Positions 1 through 11,870 of a DNA stretch of 64,000 nucleotides are shown in pieces (within the stretch, counting starts at the first letter, position 1; every line of letters starts with the position of its first letter). Under the pieces are notes generated by a model. It made no database searches. It was not told the origin of the DNA and saw nothing but the letters and a program-made list of their open reading frames with translations. The position numbers were made by a program, and so were the translations under genes. Source of the DNA: Carex sylvatica (lineage: Eukaryota; Streptophyta; Magnoliopsida; Poales; Cyperaceae); assembly GCA_964058845.1 (NCBI GenBank), contig CAXKVR010000021.1, forward strand, positions 124,001 through 188,000. The letters are read 5' to 3'.

Positions 1-929
1 GTATACTACTGGTACTGTGTTGATTTTGTGTGTATACCAGCCTTTGAACTGACAGGGACCATTCTGCTTGGTATGGTACCAGTGATTTATGTCAATGGAT
101 CTTGAATTGAAAATTTATTTTGTGTGTAAATTGGTGAAATTTATATGTAAGGCCGGCCATATGTATGTATTTATGTCAATGGATCTTGAATTGGAAATTT
201 ATTGTAAATGGGCTTAGAGTAAATTATGTGTTTAGCTGCTGAGTTTAAGCTTGGTATGGTACCAGTGATTGGTACAAGGTATCTAAATCGTGCCATAAGT
301 TCTGGTTTGGATAAATAACAGGTTTCAAGGGCATATAGCCACTGTTTTGGTACCAGACAAAGGAAAGAATCAAAATCAAAGCTCCAAGTTTACCAAATCA
401 TCATTTTATTATGAATAAAGGCTACCAGAACCTGCACTTTTGCAGATAGATCCCTGCCTTTTATAAAAATCACTTTTGAGTGTTATTTTCATCAAGATAT
501 CATAGTGTAAAGAGTGTGAATGGCTTAACACAAGATTTTTGTTTTTTGTCGTTTTTTTAGGATGAAGGTGGTGACTGAGCTGGACATGAATAGCTGGGTT
601 AGAACTTTATTAATTAATTACGTTATATGTGTCATTTTGTTAAATGGGAGTGTTTGATATTATGTAAAATAACAATAGGCTAGCTTAATTTGGGATACTC
701 AGTGGTACATTACCACTAGCGACCGGTGACATTTTAGTTGAGCAATACTGTGGGGTTTTATAGCTCTCTTCTTAACTATGGATTGTAATTCCTTTTCTTT
801 ATTTACAAGTGCTCGGTTTTTGTTGAGCAATAATTTGTGACTTTGATATCGCTTTGTAATTCAAATTGTATCTTCTTTGGCCTGATAATTTTGTATGTTG
901 TTTTATAAGTCTTGTCAACTACTAAAAAA

Positions 930-961
<32 letters not shown>

Positions 962-1254
962 AAAATTACACTTCTGCGTCCGATTTTTGAACCTTCTGCG
1001 ACCCCCGTATCGGTCGCAGATGGGTTCCCAGCCGCGTTAGCTATATCATCGGAGACCGATCTCATCGGTCACTATAGGGGTCATCTGCGACCGGCTCCTT
1101 ACCCTTCTGCGACTGATGACGTCAGCGGAGCAGTCATCTGTGACGGAGCAACTGCGACCGGATCATCTGCGACCCATTTTGGTCATCTGCGACCGGCGCT
1201 ATACCCATCTGCGACCCATTTGGCCGGTCGCAGAAGGGTATTTTTGCTGTAGTG
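1..1254. mobile_element. CACTA-1: right end of a CACTA (En/Spm) transposon, left end outside window
   Basis: The stretch ends at 1254 in the reverse complement of CACTACAGCAAAAATACCC, the terminal inverted repeat of a CACTA element. The flanking TAA (1255-1257) is the candidate right target duplication, but the left end is outside the window. Bases 1-960 are noncoding-looking sequence with an A-rich tract at 929-966. A possible last exon starts after a pyrimidine-rich acceptor at about 560 and reads DEGGD-stop, which is too short to assign. The terminus and subterminal motif match CACTA-3 (56212-58647), so the two belong to one family or to close families. Confidence 0.8.
966..1254. repeat. 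Subterminal TCTGCGACC repeat cluster of CACTA-1
   Basis: About a dozen copies of a TCTGCGACC(GG) motif occur in both orientations up to the terminus. Subterminal clusters of a short motif are the usual binding sites of TnpA-type proteins in CACTA elements. The same motif is clustered at both ends of CACTA-3, which suggests the same transposase could act on both; that is inference. Confidence 0.75.
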
Positions 1255-2056
1255 TAACTACATTGTTCGCATTTGACACAGCGCTAGAATATTGATTTTG
1301 CTTGTGTTCTTTCGTCTTACATGTGTCATATTCTAACCGATAGCATGACCACACCAATTCTGAATATCAATCTTACTTGCACTTACTTTGCCTCCTTGCA
1401 TGCGCAGATTCCGACCTATCAATCCATGACAAAAAAAAAAAAAAAAAAAAAAAACTAAATGCATGTGAGCCTATATATATGTCAAAAAGATTACTTGACA
1501 TTAAATAGTAGATGATTATAAATTATTTAACTCACTTCAATTTAGAAGTTCATAATTATTTAATGGCTCAGTTTAGTCATGCCTAGGAAAGGATAAAGTG
1601 GGCTTACTAGATGTACTTTTATATATGGAGACTGTAAAGATTTTTAAAATAACAATAATATATATATATGAATCCAGAGGGGTTCAATTGCTAGAACAAA
1701 CATTACCTTCGGTCAAACACAGAAGACAAGTGATGAGAAAAAGAAAAGCTAGAATACGCAGCTTAGTGTTCATCTTGTACTTGATGAAGACAAGTGATGA
1801 GAATCAAGTGTGTTTATATATTGGTAGCATTCAACTTATCTAAATAACATTTCATATTATCATGACATAATAATTTGTGATATTTTGATACAGCGACTCT
1901 CGACAGAACCGTAGCCTAATAATTGGAAACAATATTTAGATACAGTGTCATAATATTTTGTGATATTTAGATATATCGATTCTTTGCATAACCCTATAGC
2001 CTATATCTTAAGAGATATATACATAAGCTTCATAAAGTGATATGCTTCACTAAATA
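1255..2056. other. AT-rich stretch without a gene
   Basis: No supportable coding region. It holds a poly-A run at about 1431-1454. It also holds an imperfect ~85-bp direct duplication, with units starting near 1864 and 1949 and each ending in a GTAGCCTA/ATAGCCTA motif. An 81-codon open frame at 1598-1843 has no recognisable motif and is taken as chance. Confidence 0.6.
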
Positions 2057-2090
2057 CTAGTATCGTACCCGTGCATTGCAACAGAAACAT
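2057..2090 (-). mobile_element. Degenerate Helitron-like 3' end, minus strand
   Basis: Read on the minus strand, this ends in a TTGCAATGCACGGG segment followed about 11 nt later by CTAG, with the next base T. Plant Helitrons end in a short hairpin and CTRR, inserted before a host T. The hairpin is imperfect here because the left stem is mutated. The better-preserved relative is at 54932-54960. The 5' TC end was not found, so the element's extent is unknown. Confidence 0.5.
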
Positions 2091-3240
2091 ATTATAAAAT
2101 GAAGAAGATCAAGAGTTTAATTTATAATTTGAATTTCAAACTTTGATAAAAAAAAAAAAAAACAAACAAATGGCTTGTAGAAATATATACATCCCATAGA
2201 TAAAAGACCAAATGACAACAAATATTTTGTAAAAGTGAATTTGTATTAATAAATTAGTTGCTCCATTATGTGGCACTAATTATAGTTAATGTTATTAAAA
2301 TTTCTTCTCAATATATGTTCTCCATATAATTAACAACTGAAACTAAAGAATGAACCTGAACATACTAATAATTTGATAAGATATCAAATGTTGATAAAAG
2401 ATGTCAACATTTGATATTCTTAAAAATAAATTGATCATTCATCATGATTCTTAAATAAGAAAATAAGGAATGAGAGATAGCTGGAGGGGAGAACTAAGAA
2501 AATTAATAAATTAATTTTCTCTCCAATTTTGTTATTTATTCAATTTTAATTGTAACATATCATGTGGCAGTATATGTGTCGAGTATGTTTCTAACTAAAT
2601 TTAGACTTTTACACGTAAAAAATATGCATTTAATCAAAAGAAGATAAATTATTTGATTGGATGGCTGATATTACATCCGAAATTTTATCTTTCAATCATT
2701 GCCGTTGGCAGATCATGACATCTACGTGCATAATATAAGAATGGAGATATTTTAAATAACTTCTCATACTTTTCTTTTATCAAAAACATAATATATCATA
2801 TTAATCTAAAAAAATTTAAAAATTTAAATAATAATTGACATATCCTTATTTATAGCTAGCGTTCATTCTCACTTAGAGAATTCCTAATAATCTCTTCAAA
2901 TTAAAATTGGATAAAAAAAAAAAGGATCTCTGTTTTTGGTTACATCTAAAAGTTTTCTCAACATAATTACAGTGAAAGACATACACCTTTTTTAGCTTAG
3001 GCTAATAAGAAACTAACCCCAATTTAAACAAATCTAATTAAGCGTACAAATATTTTTTATCCGTTATTTTTATACAACATTGCTTCTCCATTTATTGAAC
3101 TTATCTGCCTAACATAAATAACTCCTCCAGGTGAAAAAACTAGTTAGGATTATATTTAGCCTTCTTTCTCACAATAAATCCCTTCCTCTCTTTCCTATTA
3201 GATCCCCTCTTTTATTTCAGAAAACAAGAGCAAGGTGATT
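2091..3240. other. AT-rich stretch without a gene
   Basis: No coding region, RNA gene or clear transposon end was recognised. The last ~100 bases contain short pyrimidine-rich tracts and could be the upstream region of the small ORF at 3257, but no convincing TATA box could be assigned. Confidence 0.5.
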
Positions 3241-3256
3241 TAAGACGAACATCAAA

Positions 3257-3541
3257 ATGGTGGAAGCTGTTGAAGTTCCTCTGTCGAGCTTTGCTAATGT
3301 CGGTTTCAATCTCGAGGTGGCAGGAGGCATAATTTTCATCATCCTTTTCATGCTTTTCTTATGCCGACTTCCGAGCCTTATCAAGACGTACCAAACCAAT
3401 CATGAGTATGACCGACTGCTGCTTCCGCAACACAACATTAACACTAGAGCCACCACAACAGTTGCAGCGCATCAATCACAGGTGATTGTCCCTGAGCCCC
3501 GCGTGCGACCTTCTTATGGTACTTACAGAAACAGGATCTGA
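3257..3541 (+). CDS. Possible small single-pass membrane protein (94 aa), function unknown
   Basis: The first ATG has a favourable AAAATGG context and opens 94 codons ending at TGA 3539-3541. Residues about 22-36 form one hydrophobic segment rich in I, L and F, followed by a basic stretch and a polar, Thr/Gln/Arg-rich C-terminal tail of ~55 residues. This suggests a small type I or III membrane protein. I do not recognise the family and see no catalytic motif. The sequence from the stop codon onward is shared in inverted orientation with 42870-43150, so the ORF ends exactly at the border of a repeat. The coding part itself is not repeated in the window. It could be a real short gene or a chance ORF with a hydrophobic run. 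Confidence 0.45.
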   Translation: MVEAVEVPLSSFANVGFNLEVAGGIIFIILFMLFLCRLPSLIKTYQTNHEYDRLLLPQHNINTRATTTVAAHQSQVIVPEPRVRPSYGTYRNRI

Positions 3542-3830
3542 GGAGTGATAGTCTTAGATTTTATTTTGAATTTGTATAAGATAGTAAACAAAAAGATATT
3601 CTTGATAGCCAATATTTAGGATGCACAAGTGTCGGATTTTTTTATTTTAACAAACATATTAAATATTTGTTGGAAAGGAGAAAGATGAATTTTTTCCTCA
3701 TTATGATAGAAGGAATTGAATTATTCGTGATTAGATCATTTTAGTTTTTGTATGCAAATTTCGTGCCTCATTTACATACAAAATCCAATGAACCGAATTA
3801 ATGCAGAAATTTTTATTAATATCCTAAAAA
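3542..3830. repeat. Segment repeated in inverted orientation at 42870-43150
   Basis: Starting at CTGAGGAGTGAT, which overlaps the stop codon of the 94-aa ORF, this segment aligns with the reverse complement of 43150-42870. Shared blocks include TTCTTGATAGCC, TTAGGATGCA and a terminal ACATACAAA..CCAA.GAACCGA block. It may be the 3' UTR of a duplicated gene or part of a dispersed repeat. Confidence 0.6.
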
Positions 3831-5388
3831 AAAAGTTTTTACGAAATACCCCCAATTTCATTTTTTTTTTTAAATTGCCCCAACCACTCCCTATAGGGAC
3901 GGTCCATAATTGAGACCTGACAGCCCCCTATATATAGGGGCAGTCCGCTATGCTGACCTGACCGTTCAAGGGTGGGATGGTCAGCTATCGATGGCTATAA
4001 ATTTGATTTTTTTTCTCTCTCCTGCCCACTCCAAACACATTCCAACCTTCAGCAAAAGCAGGGAGACGGAGAAAGAAAAAGAGAAGAAGATTTTGGACAA
4101 TATTTTTGGATGACTACAGGTTTTTTCTTGAATTACTTTTTTTATTATTTTGTAATTAGTTATTAATTACTGTACAATTGCCCTCTAATTACTATACAAT
4201 TACAATCTACTTTTTCATTAACCGTCATTCCAAAATTAAATGTAATTATCTATTTTTGTGTGTCTCAAGTATATACACTCTATTTCTCTTCAATTTGCTA
4301 ACCTCTCATATAATCAAACCTTCACCTTTTTTAATTAAAACAAAAACCAATCTTGAATTTGTTATGGATTGCATGAGTACCTTGGTGGTCAATTCTCTAT
4401 GTACCCCGCTTTAATTAAGCGACAAGCCAATCTTTCTGTGAAGAAGCTGGTGTTGACATCGTCATTGATATTATCGTCGTCAAAAAATGTATATTGGTCA
4501 TGCCATTTTATATATGGAGCCAAATTCAGCATATGTGTTTTCGAGCAGCAGTACGTGAGCACGTTCGGTGAATATGCTCAAAGATTAACTTGCTCATGTT
4601 GTGATGCCAGAACGTCAAGCAATTAAAGTTGATAATGCTATACATATATTATAGCATGTTGCTACCCCTGCCAATTACGCCTGAACATGATCTTGCACAT
4701 CTACTTCCAGTTAGCATTGATTTTTTTTTCCTTGATCCTCATGCTATGGTATAGCCCAATAACAGCTGGTGGCTTCATGATTCATGAACATAAGAGGTTG
4801 CGGCGTGGCCAGAGGCCGAGGGAGTAAGAGCCAATTTTCTATATAATATAGAGTAAAATGCTACCGATACTATAAATTGACTCCCATTCGCAGTATTAAA
4901 ATTTTATATGATTGAACCCCCATTCACAATTAATCTTTATAGTTAGAAAGTCTAGCTTCGCCCCTGGACGTGGCATCTCAGTTTGACGGAGTTTGGATGT
5001 TACTTAACTACTAGAGAGTTCAGAGGTAGACAAATTCGGCAAAAATACACCTCTGTCAATTAGACTATATTCCGGACGGATTTCCAAGAAACCATAGTCT
5101 ACTGGTTCTTCCTTCACCAACACTTTAACCTTGGAAGTAGGAATGGACAGTAGGGATGCCATTAATCCAACCCGAAACAAAAATATTAAGCGAAGACTTC
5201 AATGAGTAAAAGTCTATAAACAGAAAATGAGGTAGGTTAAATTCTAATGAGTTTGCCCCCACCTCCATTTCTCATACTTAATCTATCTCTGATGGATGAA
5301 GCAAACCACTGGCTGATTATGAAATTCTATCTTAATAAAGGTATTAGATAATACTTTAGTTAAACTTTATTTCAATGATATTGATCGT
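3831..5388. other. Intergenic sequence without a recognised gene
   Basis: It contains a short palindrome (CCCCCTATATATAGGGGC, near 3925-3942) and the repeated segment listed at 4336-4710. Several 60-85 codon open frames in 3910-4626 have no motif and overlap one another. From about 5250, a block similar to the upstream part of repeat copy C (about 14120) precedes repeat copy A. Confidence 0.5.
4336..4710. repeat. Dispersed repeat with partial inverted relatives at 59.6 kb and 40.9-41.1 kb
   Basis: The first part (about 4336-4420, containing TATGGATTGCATGAGTACCT) matches the reverse complement of about 59562-59625. The second part (about 4500-4710) matches the reverse complement of about 40908-41090, with GATGTGCAAGATCATGTT as a clear block. 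Both relatives retain coding-like stretches, so this may be a decayed gene-bearing repeat. No protein family is recognised. Confidence 0.55.
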
Positions 5389-7978
5389 TTTCATAATGCC
5401 GAATTTTAATTTTAAGTCATATTTTTTAAGACCGGCAAACTTATCAAGAAAACAAATTGTGAGATTGATCCTTCAATATTTTATGGAGGACTATGATTTT
5501 TCCATAATTGAATAATTTTATCAGTATAAATCAAATTCTAAATTATTGAATATCCCTCAGTATAATTTTTCAATAATTGAATAATTATCGGTTGTTTTTT
5601 GGTTTACTCCAATTTCGCATGTAATATTATATAATATTATATTGAGTTCCATATAGTATATGAACTTGATCTCTATTTGTCAAACTAAGTTTCTCTAAAT
5701 GATGGATTTATAAACTTCTAGAGAGTCATCTAATTGAGAAGCTTAACCTAACAAAGAAATCATGCATTTTACATCATTCATGCATCATAAATTTTATGAT
5801 TAGATGTATTTTCATATTGTTTTAGTTAGCGTTATTCAATTTTAGAGAGGCTAAACATCATTACAAAATTGAGCACAGTTTGAATACAAATAGTCTAAAC
5901 ATCACTTTTAAAAGTTTAACAAAATATAAATGTTACATTACACAAAATAAGATTTTTCACTATTTTATTTCTTCAACAATTACTATACCAAGTTTATTAT
6001 TTAGTAGTTATTTATATGTACAGAAAGAATATGGAACTCTTAATTCCATTTGTATTATGAAAGTGCCTAACATGTTTTCTTGTTAAATTCATTTTTCTAG
6101 TTAATTTTTTTTTTAAAACTGGTGAAATTTTCTAGTTCGATTTAGTAATTTTTAAAACCAATTAATCAAAACAGGCCAAAACTTTTAAACCCGTCTCGCA
6201 CGCTGGATCCCACAACCGAACCCCTCTCCCTCTCACGTCGTGCTAGTTCAGTCATCAAGCACACTTCATGCACAATTTCACACACACCTTCACATACGTA
6301 CACCTTCGCCAAGTATTTTTGTCATTGTTAGTTTACAATTCAAAAAAATTCACAAAATTTGTTTATTTTTATAAATATTATTTTGATTGAATCGAATAAA
6401 TCAAAATTTAGTTTGTTTGTTTATAGGGTCAGTTTTAATTCAGTTAATAAGTTTATTTTTATTTGATTCAGTTATATTTTTTAATACCAAATAAATTTTG
6501 GTTTATCTATTTTGTTTTGATTTCAACTGAATATGTTGTCAATATATATAAATTACTGAATTATCCAGGTGACCGAGTTGGGGCTACAATCGATATCCTA
6601 GATCTAATATTCTATAGAAATGTATTCCTAGCATTTGCATTCGCTGTCTTTCTAATTTTGTAATCCACTACTGCTATATTGTATAACTCCAGTCGAAACT
6701 AATTAACGAAATCAGTAGAAACTGAAACCCAATACAAAATTTATGATGACATGGAAAAGTTATGAGGCATGGAAAACAAGAAGTGTGTGATTTCTTTGTT
6801 AGGTTAAAATTCCTATTAAATCCAAGCAATGCTAGCTACTCTAACATAAATAATGTCATTACTTTAGAAACTTTCAGTGTGCATAATAATCGATTTTATC
6901 TAGTATTTATAAATAACATTTATTTCTGGTGTAATTTAGATAAAAACTACAATTTGTAAAGATATTGGAGCAAGTCAAAAATATCCAAGAGTTTAGACTC
7001 GAGTCATTATGGCTTTACGGCTATCGTCGTATGCCAACTAATAAAAATCAATAAAATAAATCATGGAAACTGTATAGATTTGTATTACAAAATGCAATAA
7101 CAACATTGAATTATTTTGGGAAAAAACTTAATAATGAAACGTGGAGGGTAAATTAAAATTAAGTTAGAAAAAAAATTGTTATACTAATATTATATTTTAT
7201 CGAGGCTTTAAGAATAATACTCATACATGATGTGCTTGAAAATGGATTTGATAGTTACCACTACAGGGATATTGTTGATTTAGAATGTATAGATTTAGCT
7301 CAAAATTGGTTAACAAATTATTATGCATTTCTATTTGTTTAGTATTCAGGACAAGACATGTGGTTAGTGTTATACAAAAAAAAACTCGATTGTACTAAAT
7401 AGATTGTGCGCCTAAAGGGCCTGAAGACCCTGAAAATGGGGATGATGTTTGAATTCACAAGTGAGTCGTTCAGTGATTGATTAATTAATTTTTAATTAAT
7501 AGAGGTTATATAAAATTTATTGTTGTATAATTCAATGACATTTTAAGTGAATTTCTGATATAGTGTGGCAATACTTATATAATATTAATGAAATACGATT
7601 TATTTTAATCACATGTTTCTATTAGTTCTTTTGTAGTGTTGAACTGGAACTCGTATATCTAACAATGACCAGAGAGTTATCTTGTATTAATATTTTAAAA
7701 GTTTAGGAACTTTAATTTAGAGTAGTCATCTTTTTATTTCCTATTCTTAAATGTAACAAATAAATGGGAATGACCAATTTTATTTTCATTTTGTCATTTT
7801 ATACAGTGTCTTTCAAGTTTGATACATCTTTGCCGTCTGATGTAGTATGACCACATTTTAAATCTACTAGAACTATCATGAAAGGTATCACATGCCTAAA
7901 ATTTATAATTTTTAAACATTTAAAGCTAGGCATTAACCTTTTATATGTTTTTTCCTATAGGAGTTGATACAATATTAC
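5389..7978. repeat. Repeat copy A of a ~2.6-kb noncoding unit (three diverged copies)
   Basis: It shares collinear blocks with copy B (8838-11870) and copy C (14236-17490). It starts at CGTTTTCATAATGCCGAATT and runs to GCATTAACCTTTTA..GAGTTGATAC. Inside are inverted arms of a long foldback: left about 5600-5850 (TTTACTCCAATTTCGC.. AACAAAGAAATCATGCAT), right about 6725-6990 (ATTTCTTTGTTAGG.. GATATTGGAGCAAG). No ATG-started gene is found. The minus strand near 6180-6310 keeps a short open frame conserved with B and C. It is probably an old non-autonomous transposon; its class is not clear. Confidence 0.7.
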
Positions 7979-8837
7979 TTTTGACTATATCTCCATCTAA
8001 TACTAAGGGATAAAGAAAAATCCAATTATTTATTTGAAAATACAAGCGGCAATTGCTCTACAGAATTCGAAGAAGAGGTATAGAATTTATCTAAAAATCT
8101 ACAAAATTTTGAAAGTGGAAAAAGATCCGGGATCTATTAAAACCATATATCATCATAAAAAATCACAACATAAGTCTGAGAAATGGATGTTATAGGTCAA
8201 GAGCTAGGTTCTCTTTCAAATAAATTCCTTAACAAAGACTTCGATTTGAATGCAAATAATTGGCATTTTTTTGTTTTAAATAGTACCTCATATTTTAGTG
8301 TATTTACATATAGCACCTAATATTTTAGGGCACAATAAAAAATACTTAACATATCTATCATGTACACACCCATTTATGCACATCTGTCAGACTCTTTGCA
8401 CATAATAGCCCAACCCTTGGTTGAAAGAGATGGAAATTTATATTTAATAATTAAAGCTACAGTTGTTTGATTGTTTTCAATTCAACTAAAAAAAAAGTTG
8501 TATTATCTTTGTTCTTTAATTGAAGCGATGCAAAAATTTAATGGCAATTCCTTTTTAATTTCTATTAAATTAACCTTATATTCACTCTCGCAAAATTTAA
8601 TGGCAATTCCTTGTTAAACATGTTAACTATCTAATAACCAAATTTACATTTACTTGGTCAAATATCTAATAATCAAATTCCTAAGTATGAGAAAGAAGTT
8701 AAAGATAAGGTGAAAGTAACTATTAGAGTATTACTTAATAATTTCAAAATAAGTAAAAAATTGCTAAAAAGAGTAATTCTACTTTATAACTATCAAGCCA
8801 TTTATTTTGACTTGGCAGTTTTTAAATAAAAGAAAAT
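7979..8837. other. AT-rich spacer between repeat copies A and B
   Basis: No coding region was recognised. It includes a small local duplication around 8530-8610 (AATTTAATGGCAATTCCTT occurs twice). Nothing else could be supported. Confidence 0.5.
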
Positions 8838-11800
8838 CGTTTTCATAATGCCGAATTTTAATTTTAAGTCATTTTTTTTAGAGAAGGGTTAAAATGCACC
8901 ATTGGTTTTGTGCCACAACCATACCCCATGTGTCTATCTCCGTTTACAAAGTTCAAACAGTCGATCCGAACCGTTCATCTTGTTCTACATATTAAAATGT
9001 GCTTAGAGACAAAATTTTATATTTTTTGGAATTTGTTTACTATTTTTTTAGATAGGTACAAAATCACTACATCTGGACCATCCAAAAACAGTGATTTTGT
9101 ATCTATCTAAAAAAGTAATAAAAAAATTCCAAAAAATATAAAATTTGGTCTCTAAGCACATTTTAATATGTAGAACAAGGTGAACGGTTCGGATCGACTG
9201 TTTGAACTCTATAAACAGAGATAGAGACGTGGGGTATGGTTGGAGCACAAAACCAATGGTGAATTTTAACCCTACTCTATTTTTTAAGACTTATAAAAAA
9301 AAACAATTTTCAGATTGATCCCTCAATATTTTTATGGAGGAATTGAATAAATTTATCTGTATAAATCAAATTAATACTTATTGATTTATGCCAATTTTTC
9401 AGTATAAAATATCTAAATGATGGATTTATTAACTGCTAGAGAGTGGCATCCGGTCATATAATTGGCAAGCTTTATCTAATAAATAAATCATGCATTTTTC
9501 GTCTTCCATGCATCATAAATTTTATGATTAATTCGAAGTATTTTCAAATTGTTTTAGTTAGCGTCATGCAATATTAGAGAGGCTAAACATCATTACAAGA
9601 ATTGAGCAGAGTTTGAATATAGAGAGGTTAAACATCATTTTTGAAAGTTTAATAAAACATAAATGTTCTATTACACTAAATAAGATTTTTCACCATTTTA
9701 TTTCTTAAAAAATATAGTATACCAAGTTTATTATTTAGTAATTAATTATTTGAATCAGAAAAACATGGCACTCTTAATTCCATTTTTAGTTTGACGGTGC
9801 CTAACATGTTTTCTTGTTAAATTCGTTTTTTTTTTAATGGTTGAATTGTTTGCTTCGTTTCGGTTTAATAATTTTTAAAACCAGTTAATCTCAACTGACC
9901 GAAATTTTTAAACACGTCTTGCAATCTAGACCCCACAATCGAACCCCTTTCCCTCTCAAGTCGTCCTAGTTCAGTCATCAGGCGCACTTCTTGCACGCCT
10001 TCATGCACAATTTCACGCGCACCTTCACATGCATACGCCTTTGTCAATTTTTTTGTCGTTGTTAGCTAACATTCAAAAAATTAAGAAAACTTGTTTTTTA
10101 TGATTATTATTTTGATTCAGCCGAATAAATAAAAAATTAGCTTGTTTGTTTATTGGGTCGATTTTAATTAAGTTAATAAGTTTATTTTATTCAATTCAAT
10201 TATATTTTTTAATAACAAATAAAATTCTGAAATATCTATTTTATTTCGATTTTAACTGAATCAAGCCAATAAACAAAATTAGATGATCTAGATTGGCTTG
10301 AACTGACAAGTATGCTGTCAATATAAATTATTGAATTCTCCAGGTGATCTAGTTGGGGCTACAATCAATATCCTAGATCCAATATATAAAGATCTAAATA
10401 TATTCTATTAATTTATTCCTAACATTTGCATTCACCGTCTTTCTAATTTTGTAGTCCACTAGTGTTTTACAGCATTACTCGAGTTGAAGCAAATTAACTA
10501 AAAAAGTAGGAACTGAAATCCAATACAAAATTTATGATGACATGCAAAAGTTATGAGGCATGGAAAACAAGAAATGTGTGATTTCTTTGTTAGGTTAAAA
10601 ATCCCATTAAATCGAAACAATGCATAATAATGTCATAGCTTTACAAACTTATAATATATATGCATAATAATCGTTTCTATCTAGTATTTGCAACTAATAT
10701 TATTTCTTATAGAATTTTTGAATTTAACATATTGGAGCAAGTAAAAAATATCCAAAAGTTTATACTTAAATAAAAAGAAAATGAGATTTACAAATATGAA
10801 TTTGTGTATTAGCATAATGTCATAAATCAATTTAAATAACATTATTAAGTATTATTTTGAATATATTTCAAATCATAACATTTAATAGTTTTATATAATA
10901 ATTAATTGAAATTGTTAAATCTCTCGAGTAATTATGTCTTGACGGCTATCACCGTAAGCCAAATGATTAAAAACAATTCAAATAATCTGTGGATACTGTC
11001 GAGATTTACATTGTAAAATACAATTGATTATGCGAAAAATCTTATGTAAAATAAATTACAATTAAGATAAAAAAACATTTGTTAGGCTAATATTATCTTT
11101 TATTGAGACTTTAAGGATAATTCTCATACGTGATATGTTTGGAGATATATTTGGTAATTACAATGATGGAGTTATTATTTACACATAATGTATAGATTTA
11201 GCTTAACAATTAGTTAATAAATTCTGATCCATTTCTATCCGGTCAGGATATAGGACAATAATTTTGATTGTTGTCATTTTGATTGTTGTCAAACAAAAAA
11301 CAAGAATTTTGATTGTTGTCAAATAAAAAAAGAACTCGATTATACCTGGCGAGTCAAAAGACTCTGAAAATGGGGTTGGTACTTGAGTTATCATATGAGT
11401 TGGTTGTATTCATTTTTAATTAATAGAAGACATGTAACAGGTATGGTTTTATAATTCCATGACATTTAAAAGGAATTTGTGATACAGTGTGACAATATTA
11501 TGTAATGTCAATGAAACTTTAAATTTAGTTTAATCAAATGTTTTTGTTAGCATTTGTGGAACTAAAACTCATATATCTACAAATCAGAAAATAGTTATTT
11601 TGTATGAATATTTTCAAGTTTAGAAATTTCTAGAGTAGTCAACATTTTTTCTATTCTTAATTGTAACAAATAAATGAAAATGATTTATTTTTTTATTTTA
11701 TTTTATACAGTGCTTTCAAGTTTGATATGCCTTCATCAGATTTAGTATATGTAGACTTGAAATCTACTAGAACTATCCTGGAAGGTATCACATGCCTACA

Positions 11801-11870
11801 ATTTACGATTCTTAAACATTTAAAGCCAGGCATTAACCTTTTATTTGTCTTTTCCTCTAGTAGTTGACAC
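8838..11870. repeat. Repeat copy B of the ~2.6-kb unit, interrupted by a MITE
   Basis: It is collinear with copy A after removing the ~400-bp MITE at 8880-9278, which leaves about 2.63 kb. Foldback arms are at about 9370-9600 and 10535-10770. The minus strand at 9865-10047 keeps a 60-codon open frame, with no ATG at its start, that is similar to 15070-15279 in copy C. Copy A supplies the empty site for the MITE: its CATATTTTTTAAGACC at about 5430 is the uninterrupted version. Confidence 0.7.
8880..9278. mobile_element. Foldback MITE, probably Mutator-like
   Basis: Nearly the whole element is one inverted repeat. The arms, about 180-200 bp each, begin AGAGAAGGGTTAAAATGCAC and, read from the other end, AGAGTAGGGTTAAAATTCAC. 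The two mirror-image open frames at 8910-9110 and 9048-9248 are the arms themselves, not genes. Flanks are imperfect 9-bp A/T tracts (8871-8879 and 9279-9287), which fits a Mutator-type 9-bp target duplication, but low complexity makes this weak. The empty site in repeat copy A confirms insertion. Confidence 0.8.

Noticed and set aside
8910..9248. Two similar 66-codon frames on opposite strands
   Set aside because: They are the two arms of the same foldback MITE, so their similarity reflects the inverted repeat, not a gene family.
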